Assembly (NCBI RefSeq): GCF_003122215.1
Contig: NZ_QEYD01000002.1
Location: forward strand, 186,001 to 250,000
Source: Pararhodobacter marinus
GTDB lineage: Bacteria; Pseudomonadota; Alphaproteobacteria; Rhodobacterales; Rhodobacteraceae
Direction of reading: 5' to 3'
Length of the DNA: 64,000 nucleotides
The notes under the pieces are model-generated. The model did no database searches. It was not told the origin of the DNA and saw nothing but the letters and a program-made list of their open reading frames with translations. A program made the translations under genes and the position numbers. Positions 25,560 through 33,068 of the stretch are shown piece after piece (the stretch's first letter is position 1; each line of letters begins with the position of its first letter).

Positions 25560-25590
25560 GTCCTACTTTCTACAGCGACTGTAGAAGCAA
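25560..25590 (-). promoter_or_regulatory. MerR-type promoter of the CDF transporter with elongated spacer
   Basis: On the minus strand TTGCTT (25590-25585) and TAGGAC (25565-25560) are separated by 19 bases, the overlong spacing that MerR-family activators correct by DNA distortion. The spacer overlaps the operator at 25568-25586. Confidence 0.7.
25568..25586. promoter_or_regulatory. Operator for the MerR-family regulator
   Basis: TTCTACAGCGACTGTAGAA is a perfect inverted repeat with eight-base arms and a three-base centre. It lies between the divergent MerR-like and CDF genes, 18 bases before the regulator start. Confidence 0.8.
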
Positions 25591-25604
25591 GCGGAAAAAC
25601 ACCC

Positions 25605-26075
25605 ATGCGCGAGATTTCCATCGGCGAGGCCGCGCGGCGAAGCGGCATCAAGGTGACGACGATCCGGTTCTACGAGGAACGCGGACTTCTGCCTGCGCCC
25701 CCGCGCAGCGATAGCGGACGGCGGATATACGACACGGCCACGGTCGAGCGGCTGGGTTTCATTCGCCACGCCCGCGACCTGGGGTTCCGGCTGGAGGACA
25801 TCGCCGACCTTCTGGCGCTGCAGGGCCAGCCCGGCGCATCTTGCGCGCCCGCCGATTCGCTGGCGCGGCGGCATCTGTCGGCGGTGCGTGAACGAATCGC
25901 CGCGCTCCGTGCGCTGGAGACCGAACTCGAACGCATGGTCTCGGGCTGCGACCATACCGACACCGCGCATTGCCGCGTGATCGAGACGCTGGCCGACCAT
26001 GCCCGCTGCATCGCCGACCATCCGACGGGCCTGACGGGCGAGCTGGATACGGCGGGCGCCGGAAAGGCGGACTGA
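25605..26075 (+). CDS. MerR-family metal-responsive transcriptional regulator
   Basis: 156 residues from ATG 25605. Winged-helix N-terminus ISIGEAARRSGIKVTTIRFYEERGLL, then a dimerisation helix (about 83-112) and a metal-binding tail. Cys80, Cys115, Cys123 and nearby histidines (117, 122) line up with the arrangement in ZntR/CadR-type sensors, so Zn or Cd is the likeliest signal; the metal is an inference. It should bind the palindrome at 25568-25586 and switch on the divergent CDF exporter. The extension to 25542 would run through the operator and is rejected. Confidence 0.88.
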   Translation: MREISIGEAARRSGIKVTTIRFYEERGLLPAPPRSDSGRRIYDTATVERLGFIRHARDLGFRLEDIADLLALQGQPGASCAPADSLARRHLSAVRERIAALRALETELERMVSGCDHTDTAHCRVIETLADHARCIADHPTGLTGELDTAGAGKAD

Positions 26076-26160
26076 CCGGCCAGCTGGCCAAGGATGCGGA
26101 TAATGCTTGTCTTGGCGGGACCGACGCGCTTGTCTGAGCGCAGGAACCGAGAGGCAGGCA

Positions 26161-27414
26161 ATGCGGTATTCAGGGCTACGCGTCTTCGCGCAGGGGCTGG
26201 CGGGCAACCGCGGCTGGAAGCCCGTCTGGCGCCGGCCCGAGCCAAAAGCCGAGTATGACATCGTCATCATCGGCGGCGGCGGGCATGGCCTGTCGACGGC
26301 CTATTACCTGGCGAAGAACCACGGGCTCAGGAACATCGCCGTGCTGGAGAAAGGCTATCTCGGCGGCGGCAATGTCGGGCGCAATACCACGATCGTGCGC
26401 GCGAATTACTTCCTGCCCGGCAATTCCGAATTCTACAGCCATTCGCTGAAACTCTGGGAAGGGCTGGAAGCCGAGCTGAACTACAATGTCATGCATTCGC
26501 AGCGCGGCCTCATCAACCTGTTCCATTCGGACGGCCAGCGCGACGCCTTCGTGCGGCGCGGCAACGCGATGCTGGCACAGGGCGACGATGCGGTGCTGCT
26601 CGACCGCGAGGGGGTGCGCGAGAAACTGCCCTATCTCGATTTCGAACAGGGGCGTTTTCCGATCCATGGCGGGCTTTATCACCCGCGCGGCGGCACCGCG
26701 CGCCACGACGCGGTCGCCTGGGGCTATGCCCGGGGCGCGGACCGGCTGGGCGTCGACCTGATCCAGAACTGCGAGGTGACGGGGATCGACACGCGGCAGG
26801 GCCGCGTCACCGGCGTGCAGACCACGCGCGGGCCGATCCGGGCGCGACAGGTGGCGATGGTCGCCGCCGGACGTTCAAGCCAGGTCGCGGCGATGGCGGG
26901 GCTGCGGCTGCCCATCGAAAGCCACGTCCTGCAGGCTTTCGTCACCGAGGGGCTCAAGCCCGTCATCGACCATGTCGTGAGCTTCGGCATGGGGCATTTC
27001 TATATCAGCCAGTCCGACAAGGGCGGGCTGGTTTTCGGCGGCGATCTGGATTTCTACGCCTCGTATGCCGCGCGCGGCAACCTGCCGATGGTCGAGCATG
27101 TGATGGAAGCGGGCATGACGCTGATGCCGATGATCGGACGCGCGCGGGTGCTGCGCTCGTGGGGCGGGATCATGGATATGTCGCCCGATGGCTCGCCGAT
27201 CATCGACCGCACGCCCGTGGAGGGCCTTTTCGTGAATTGCGGCTGGAACTACGGGGGCTTCAAGGCCGTTCCTGCGTCGGGCTGGTGCCTTGCGCATCTG
27301 ATGGCGACCGGCGCGCCGCACAAGGTGGCCGAAGGCTTCCGGCTTGACCGTTTCCGCACCGGACAGGGATTGATGGATGAAGAAGGCACAGGCTCGCAAC
27401 ACAACCTGCATTGA
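26161..27414 (+). CDS. soxB: Sarcosine oxidase beta subunit
   Basis: 417 residues, the normal length. FAD-binding IVIIGGGGHGLSTAYYLAKNHG at the N-terminus and C-terminal VNCGWNYGGFKAVPASG. His174 (GLYHPRGGTARHDAV) lies in the segment that carries the covalent FMN in known heterotetrameric enzymes. With SoxA, SoxD and SoxG it demethylates sarcosine to glycine, passing C1 units to tetrahydrofolate. ATG 26161 has a GAGAGG ribosome site about ten bases upstream. The 3' end overlaps the next gene by 38 bases. Confidence 0.95.
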   Translation: MRYSGLRVFAQGLAGNRGWKPVWRRPEPKAEYDIVIIGGGGHGLSTAYYLAKNHGLRNIAVLEKGYLGGGNVGRNTTIVRANYFLPGNSEFYSHSLKLWEGLEAELNYNVMHSQRGLINLFHSDGQRDAFVRRGNAMLAQGDDAVLLDREGVREKLPYLDFEQGRFPIHGGLYHPRGGTARHDAVAWGYARGADRLGVDLIQNCEVTGIDTRQGRVTGVQTTRGPIRARQVAMVAAGRSSQVAAMAGLRLPIESHVLQAFVTEGLKPVIDHVVSFGMGHFYISQSDKGGLVFGGDLDFYASYAARGNLPMVEHVMEAGMTLMPMIGRARVLRSWGGIMDMSPDGSPIIDRTPVEGLFVNCGWNYGGFKAVPASGWCLAHLMATGAPHKVAEGFRLDRFRTGQGLMDEEGTGSQHNLH

Positions 27415-28348
27415 CCCGGCCCGTCATACGGTCGCGCTGGTCGCGTTTGCCGCGTCGGTGCTGGCGTCGGTGGCGGCCTCGGCGCCGGCTCTGGCCGAGA
27501 CATTGCCGCAAGGCTGTTTCGCGCGCGAATACTCCGCGCAGCATCTGGCCGAGCATCCGGGTCAGGGCGTTGCAGCGCTGCGGCTGTGGTTCTTTCACGA
27601 AAGCGACGATCCGGCCAGTTCCGCCGCGCTGGTCGAGGCGCGGATGGCCGATCAGGGGCAGGGCGCACGCGACGGGGTCGGCGGCGAGGTGCTGACGCAA
27701 TACGCACTTTGCGACGCCGACGGCGCCTGTTTCGTGGAATGCGATGGCGGCACGTTCGAGACGCAGCGTCTGCCCGATGGGGATCTGCACCTGACCACCC
27801 GGTTCTTCGCCTTGGGCGAGGGCGATGCCTGCGGTGGCGGCTCGGATCTGGCCGAAAGGCCGGGCGAGGAGACGCGCTACCGCCTCAGCGCCGCCGCGCC
27901 CGAAATCTGCCAGGCCCTCTGGCAGCGCCATCCGCTGCCGGAGCCGGGCTGCTACGGTATGGATTACTCCGACATGGGCCACGGGCAGGGGCTTCTGGGG
28001 CTGCGGCTGCTTCTGCATCCCGCCGATGACGGCTACGCCTTTCCGCAGGCCGAGGGCACCTTTCTCGTGACGCTGCCCGAGGGCGGGCGCGCCGCCGCGG
28101 CGGGGCTCGGCGGCGCGCGGCTGTCGGTACCGGTCTGGTGCTCGACCCGCGACGGGTTGTGCCGCTCGGGCGTGGACGAGGGCGCGCTGGCGATCGCCCC
28201 GCTGGGCGACGGCGTGGCGCTGTCGACCGGGCGCTTCCTGATCTTCGGCGCCGAGGCCGCCAATCTCGACATCGCCGCGCCCGGGCAGGCGATCACCCGC
28301 CATCAGTTGCGCCCGCTGCCGCCCGGGCAATGCCGGGGCATGGAATGA
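27377..28348 (+). CDS. Secreted protein with two homologous halves, inside the sox operon (unknown function)
   Basis: 323 residues. The N-terminus is a long signal peptide ending at ALA-E (cleavage after about residue 40), so the product is periplasmic or exported. The mature part consists of two similar halves, residues 46-150 and 191-293: GCFAREYS...GQGVAALRLWFF against GCYGMDYS...GQGLLGLRLLL, LCDADGACF against WCSTRDGLC, and HLTTRFFALGEGD against ALSTGRFLIFGAE. Several cysteines are conserved between halves and may form disulfides. I do not recognise the family. The gene overlaps soxB by 38 bases and precedes soxD by 41, so it is presumably co-transcribed with sarcosine oxidase, whose subunits are cytoplasmic. 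Confidence 0.72.
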   Translation: MKKAQARNTTCIDPARHTVALVAFAASVLASVAASAPALAETLPQGCFAREYSAQHLAEHPGQGVAALRLWFFHESDDPASSAALVEARMADQGQGARDGVGGEVLTQYALCDADGACFVECDGGTFETQRLPDGDLHLTTRFFALGEGDACGGGSDLAERPGEETRYRLSAAAPEICQALWQRHPLPEPGCYGMDYSDMGHGQGLLGLRLLLHPADDGYAFPQAEGTFLVTLPEGGRAAAAGLGGARLSVPVWCSTRDGLCRSGVDEGALAIAPLGDGVALSTGRFLIFGAEAANLDIAAPGQAITRHQLRPLPPGQCRGME

Positions 28349-28389
28349 CGAACGCCGCCCCTCATCGCCGCCCCCGTCCGGAGTAACGA

Positions 28390-28650
28390 ATGCGCCTGTC
28401 CTGTCCTTGCTGCGGCCCGCGCGACCGGCGCGAATTCACCTATTACGGCGCGGCCGATTACCTGGACCGGCCGGCGCCCGACGCGGGGCTCGACGCCTGG
28501 GACAGCTACCTGCACCTGCGCGACAACCCCGCCGGGCCAACACGCGATCTGTGGTATCACGATCCCTGTCAGAGCTGGCTTCAGGTCGAACGCGACACCG
28601 TCACCCATGCCATCCATTCCGTGGCTCCCGTGGCGGGGCGGCGCGCATGA
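28390..28650 (+). CDS. soxD: Sarcosine oxidase delta subunit
   Basis: 86 residues, normal for this zinc-binding subunit. The N-terminal LSCPCCGPRDRREF and the later YHDPCQSWLQVERDT supply the Cys/His ligands of the structural zinc. The gene overlaps the next start as ATGA. Confidence 0.94.
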   Translation: MRLSCPCCGPRDRREFTYYGAADYLDRPAPDAGLDAWDSYLHLRDNPAGPTRDLWYHDPCQSWLQVERDTVTHAIHSVAPVAGRRA

Positions 28651-31568
28651 CCCGGGCTTACCGCTTTCCGGGCAAGGGCCTACTCATCGACCGCGCGCGC
28701 AAGGTGCAGTTCACCTTCGACGGCAGGGTGTTTCAGGGCTTCCACGGCGACACGCTCGCCTCGGCGCTTCTGGCCAATGGTCAGCGGCTCATGGCGCGGT
28801 CGTTCAAGTATCACCGCCCGCGCGGCGTGATGACGGCGGGCTCCGAGGAGCCCTCGGCGCTGGTCGAGATCCACGAAGGCGCGCAGCAGACCCCGAATGT
28901 CCGTGCGACGATGCAGGAGATCTACGAGGGTCTCGACGCGCGCAGCCAGAACCGTCTGGGATCGCTCGGTTTCGACCTGCTGGCGGTCAATGACCGGCTG
29001 TCGCCGTTCCTTGGCGCGGGCTTTTACTACAAGACCTTCATGTGGCCGCGTGCCTTCTGGGAAAAGCTCTACGAACCCGCCATACGGCGCGCGGCGGGGC
29101 TGGGGCGGCTGTCGGGGCGGGCGGATGAAGCGGCCTACGAGAAAGCCTTTGCCCATTGCGATTTGCTGATCATCGGCGCGGGGCCCGCAGGGTTGATGTC
29201 CGCGCTCACCGCCGGGCGGGCGGGGGCCGACGTGATCCTGGCCACCGAGGACACGCAGCCGGGCGGGCGGCTGCTGTCCGATCAGCCGGTGATCGACGGC
29301 CAGCCCGCGCCGCTCTGGGTCGATTCCGTCATGGCAGAGCTGCGAAGCCTGCCCAATATCCGGGTGATGACGCGCACGACCGTGACGGGCCGCTATGACC
29401 ACGGCACTTTCGGCGCGCTCGAGCGGGTCAGCCTGCACAAGGCACCCGGCGAGGCCCCGCGCGAGTGTTTCTGGCGCATTGTCGCGCGCCACGCGATCCT
29501 TGCTAGCGGCGCGCTGGAACGGCCCCTCGCGCATCCCGACAACGACCGTCCGGGCGTGATGCTGGCGTCGGGCGTGAGCGCGCAGTTCGGGCGCTATGGC
29601 GTCGATCCCGGGCCGCTGGTGATCTTTTCCAACAATGACAGTGGCTTGCAAACCGCACGCACGCTGACCGCGCAGGGCGTCGAAATCGCCGCCTATGTCG
29701 ATCCGCGCCCAATCGCCGTGACCGAGGATTTCCCGGTCTATCCCGAGGCGCAGATCACCGGCACGCGCGGGCGGCTGGGGCTGCGGGACGTGGCGGTGCG
29801 GCACAAGGGCGGAACCTCGGTGATCGCGGCCCGCACGCTGGCGCTGGCGGGCGGCTGGAACCCGAATATCGCGCTGGCCTGCCATCTGGGCGCGCGCCCG
29901 GTCTGGGAACCGGTGCTGCAAAGCTTCGTCATGCCGCCGGGCAGTACGCCGGGTCTTGGCATCGCCGGCGCGGCCGGGGGTTTGCTGTCCACCCGCGCCG
30001 CGCTCATCGACGGGCGCGACAAGGCGCTGACGGCCCTGTCCGCACTGGATCTGCGCGCGGCTGTGACCGACATCCCGCAGGCCGAGGACACGCCCTATGC
30101 CATCGCGCCTTTCTGGGCGGTCGATGCGGGCGGGCGCGCATGGCTCGATTTTGCCAATGACGTGACCACCAAGGATGTGAAACTCGCCGCGCAGGAAGGC
30201 TTTACCGCCGTCGAGCACATGAAGCGTTACACCACGCAGGGAATGGCGCCCGATCAGGGCAAAAGCTCGAATGTGGCGGCGCTGGCGGTGCTGGCCGATG
30301 CGACCGGGCAAGGGATCGCCGAAACCGGGCTGACCACCTATCGTCCGCCCTACGGGCCCGTATCCATCGCCGCCCTCGGCGCCGGCGGGCGCGGCGAGGG
30401 GTTCGCGCCGGTGCGGCGGCTGACCTCGGACGCGAAGAGCCGCGCAATGGGCGCCCCGATGATCGAGGCCGGGCTATGGTATCGGCCCAGCTATTTCCCC
30501 CGTCCGGGCGAAACCGGCTGGCGCGAAGCCTGCGACCGCGAGGTGCGGCTGGTCCGCGTCAAGGCGGGCGTCGCCGATGTGTCGAGCCTTGGCAAGATCG
30601 ACGTGCAGGGCGCGGATGCGGGGCGGTTTCTGGACTTCGTCTATACCAATACCATGTCGAGCCTCAGGCCCGGCAAGGTCCGCTACGGTCTGATGCTGCG
30701 CGAGGATGGCTTCGTCATGGATGACGGCACCTGCGCCCGGCTGGGGCCCGAGCATTTCCTTGTCACCACCACCACCTCTGCCGCCGGGCTGGTCATGCGG
30801 CATCTGGATTTCGTGCATCAGGCCTTTTGCGCGGACTGGGACGTGCGGCTTCTGTCGGTAACGGAAGCCTGGGCGCAGTTCAGCGTGGCCGGGCCCCGGT
30901 CGAAAGAGGTGCTCGGGCGTCTGGGCATCACGCCCGGGCTGCCCTTCATGGGCTGGCGCGGGCTGTCGCTGAACGGTGTTCCTGCGCGGCTCTTCCGCAT
31001 CTCGTTCTCGGGCGAAGAGGGCTACGAGATCGCCGTGCCCACCCGGTACGGCGCCGCGCTGTTCGACGCGCTCGTTGCCGCTGCCGAGGCCGAGGAGGGC
31101 GGCGCCTACGGGATGGAGGCGCTGAATGTCCTGCGGGTCGAGAAGGGGTTCCTGACCCACGCCGAGATCCATGGCCGCGTCACCGCCGGGGATGTCGGAC
31201 TGGGGCGGATGGTCAGCGACGCCAAGGATTGCATCGGCAAGGCCGCGGCGCAACGTCCCGGACTGGTGGAAAACCGCGAGCAATTGGTGGGCCTGATGCC
31301 GGTCAACCAGGGCGAGGACCTGAGTGCGGGCGCGCATCTCTACAACGAGAAGGATCCCGCCGAGCGCGCCTTCAATCAGGGCTATGTCACCTCGGTCGCC
31401 CCGTCGCCGACGCTGGGCTGCTGGCTGGGCCTTGGTTTTCTGAAGAACGGCCGCGCGCGGCATGGCGAGGTGATCCGGCTCGATGACGGGTTGCGCCGCC
31501 GCGCGGTGCTGGTCGAGGTCCGCGACCCGGTCTTCTTCGACCCGGACGGAGGACGGATGCGTGATTGA
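28647..31568 (+). CDS. soxA: Sarcosine oxidase alpha subunit
   Basis: 973 residues. Order: an N-terminal ferredoxin-like domain of the [2Fe-2S]-binding type (residues about 15-100, binding no cluster in the family), an NAD/FAD dinucleotide fold with IIGAGPAGLMSALTAGRAG near residue 173, a second nucleotide region, and from about residue 600 an aminomethyltransferase (GcvT-like) domain binding folate. ATG 28647 overlaps the soxD stop by four bases; the in-frame extension to 28407 lies wholly within soxD and is shadow. It is followed by soxG with an eight-base overlap. Confidence 0.95.
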   Translation: MTRAYRFPGKGLLIDRARKVQFTFDGRVFQGFHGDTLASALLANGQRLMARSFKYHRPRGVMTAGSEEPSALVEIHEGAQQTPNVRATMQEIYEGLDARSQNRLGSLGFDLLAVNDRLSPFLGAGFYYKTFMWPRAFWEKLYEPAIRRAAGLGRLSGRADEAAYEKAFAHCDLLIIGAGPAGLMSALTAGRAGADVILATEDTQPGGRLLSDQPVIDGQPAPLWVDSVMAELRSLPNIRVMTRTTVTGRYDHGTFGALERVSLHKAPGEAPRECFWRIVARHAILASGALERPLAHPDNDRPGVMLASGVSAQFGRYGVDPGPLVIFSNNDSGLQTARTLTAQGVEIAAYVDPRPIAVTEDFPVYPEAQITGTRGRLGLRDVAVRHKGGTSVIAARTLALAGGWNPNIALACHLGARPVWEPVLQSFVMPPGSTPGLGIAGAAGGLLSTRAALIDGRDKALTALSALDLRAAVTDIPQAEDTPYAIAPFWAVDAGGRAWLDFANDVTTKDVKLAAQEGFTAVEHMKRYTTQGMAPDQGKSSNVAALAVLADATGQGIAETGLTTYRPPYGPVSIAALGAGGRGEGFAPVRRLTSDAKSRAMGAPMIEAGLWYRPSYFPRPGETGWREACDREVRLVRVKAGVADVSSLGKIDVQGADAGRFLDFVYTNTMSSLRPGKVRYGLMLREDGFVMDDGTCARLGPEHFLVTTTTSAAGLVMRHLDFVHQAFCADWDVRLLSVTEAWAQFSVAGPRSKEVLGRLGITPGLPFMGWRGLSLNGVPARLFRISFSGEEGYEIAVPTRYGAALFDALVAAAEAEEGGAYGMEALNVLRVEKGFLTHAEIHGRVTAGDVGLGRMVSDAKDCIGKAAAQRPGLVENREQLVGLMPVNQGEDLSAGAHLYNEKDPAERAFNQGYVTSVAPSPTLGCWLGLGFLKNGRARHGEVIRLDDGLRRRAVLVEVRDPVFFDPDGGRMRD

Positions 31569-32091
31569 CCTGACGACGACCACGGCCTTTACGGGTCTGC
31601 CCCTGACCATCGGGCGCGTGACGCTCACCGCTTTCGATCCCGGCCCCGTGACATCCGTCGCGCCCTATCCCGGCCGCGACCTGTCCCGGGCGTTGGCGCC
31701 GCTGGCGTTTCCCCAACCGGGTGCCATCAGCGAAGCCGCGGGCCTGCGGCTGGTCTGGGCCGGGCGCGACCTGGCCTTCTTGATGGGGGGACCGGCGCCC
31801 GACCTGACCGGCCTTGCCGCCACCACCGACCAGACCGACGGCTGGGCCTGGCTCACGCTGGCCGGGCGCGATGCCGTGGCGGTGCTGGCCCGCCTGTGTC
31901 CGCTGGACCTGCGCGCTGCGGCGTTTCCCCCGGGGCGTTCGGCCCGGTCGCTTGTGGGGCATATGCAGGCGATCGTGATCCGCACCGGCCCCGAAGCGTT
32001 CGAGCTTGCGGTCTTCCGCTCGATGGCCGGGAGCCTGCTGCACGACCTGACGGGGGCGATGCGGGGCGTGGCCGCGCGGCGCGCGCTGTGA
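31561..32091 (+). CDS. soxG: Sarcosine oxidase gamma subunit
   Basis: 176 residues from GTG 31561, placed seven bases after a GGAGGA at 31548-31553 and overlapping soxA by eight bases. The protein has the GcvT-like folate-domain fold of SoxG (for example AWLTLAGRDAVAVLARLCPLDL and FELAVFRSMAGSLLHDL). The last gene of the operon; only 24 bases separate it from the convergent glpR. Confidence 0.9.
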   Translation: MIDLTTTTAFTGLPLTIGRVTLTAFDPGPVTSVAPYPGRDLSRALAPLAFPQPGAISEAAGLRLVWAGRDLAFLMGGPAPDLTGLAATTDQTDGWAWLTLAGRDAVAVLARLCPLDLRAAAFPPGRSARSLVGHMQAIVIRTGPEAFELAVFRSMAGSLLHDLTGAMRGVAARRAL

Positions 32092-32115
32092 CGAGCACTG
32101 TGAAGGGCACCGGCC

Positions 32116-32883
32116 TCAGTCTGCAGCCCGCATCACCACCCGGGTTCCCCATTCCGCGCATTTCGCGGCCAGCGACGGGGGCAGGGGGCAATCGGTGAAC
32201 ACGGTGTCGATCACCCGAAGCGAGTCGATGCGCGCGGGCGCGGTGCGCGACAGCTTGCTGTGATCCACCACCAGCCATGTCCGCCGCGCCAGCGCGATCA
32301 GACGGCGGCTCGCATCGACCTCCTGGATGTCGTAATCCAGCATGTCGCCCTCGGCATCGAGCGCCGAGCAGCCGATCACCGCGATATCCACCTTGAACTG
32401 CCCCATCGCGTTCTGCGTGAGGGGGCCGGTCAGTCCACCATCCGAGCGCCTGAGCGCCCCCCCGGTGACGATCACTTGCGCCGCCGGGTTCTCGGCCAGG
32501 ATATTCGCCACGTTCAGATTGTTGGTGACAACCATCAGCCCGTCATGGCGCCGCAATTCGCGCGCGACGGCCTCGGTCGTGGTGCCGATGGCGATGAAGA
32601 TCGCGGCGTTATGCGGGATCGCCTCGGCACAGGCCCGGGCGAGGGCGCGCTTGCCGTCGGCATTCAGCGCCGCGCGGTCGTGATAGCCAATATTCGCCAC
32701 GCCCGAGCGCAGGATCGCGCCGCCATGCACGCGTTCCAGCTCGCCCGCATCGTCCAGCTCGGCCAGGTCGCGGCGGATCGTCTGCGCCGTGACCCCGAAC
32801 CGCGCGGCCAGATCGTCCACCGTGACCCGGCCTTCCGACCGGGCGATGTCGAGGATTTCGGGCAACCGAAAGCCCTGAGCCAT
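32116..32883 (-). CDS. glpR: DeoR-family regulator, probable glycerol-3-phosphate repressor
   Basis: 255 residues. N-terminal winged helix (RLPEILDIARSEGRVTVDDLAARFGVTAQTIRRDLAEL) with the DeoR signature, then the sugar-isomerase-like sensor domain with IGTTTEAVARELRRHDGLMVVTNNLN and DIAVIGCSALD. Position directly divergent from glpD supports GlpR, a repressor released by glycerol-3-phosphate. ATG 32883 follows AAGGA with eight bases between; an in-frame ATG at 32892 is possible. A candidate operator lies at 33022-33033. Confidence 0.87.
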   Translation of the reverse strand: MAQGFRLPEILDIARSEGRVTVDDLAARFGVTAQTIRRDLAELDDAGELERVHGGAILRSGVANIGYHDRAALNADGKRALARACAEAIPHNAAIFIAIGTTTEAVARELRRHDGLMVVTNNLNVANILAENPAAQVIVTGGALRRSDGGLTGPLTQNAMGQFKVDIAVIGCSALDAEGDMLDYDIQEVDASRRLIALARRTWLVVDHSKLSRTAPARIDSLRVIDTVFTDCPLPPSLAAKCAEWGTRVVMRAAD

Positions 32884-32984
32884 GAGTCGCATCCTTTTGC
32901 GGCATTTTCGGATCGCATACCGCAGAACCGCGTTGTTTCCGTGAAAAACCCGCAGCATCCGGATCAATTTCGTCGCGCGCCCTG

Positions 32985-33033
32985 TTGAAACGTCACAAAA
33001 GCGCGTATAATCGCGCCTAAACGAACATTTTCG
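32985..33033 (+). promoter_or_regulatory. Candidate glpD promoter with GlpR-like operator
   Basis: A perfect -10 TATAAT at 33006-33011 is preceded by TTGAAA at 32985-32990 (15-base spacing, short). Just downstream is CGAACATTTTCG (33022-33033), an inverted repeat of CGAA/TTCG containing CGAACATT, the half-site known from E. coli GlpR. This placement near the start of transcription suits repression. Confidence 0.5.
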
Positions 33034-33068
33034 CGCCTCCCTCTGCGCGACTCGCCAGGAAGCCTCTC

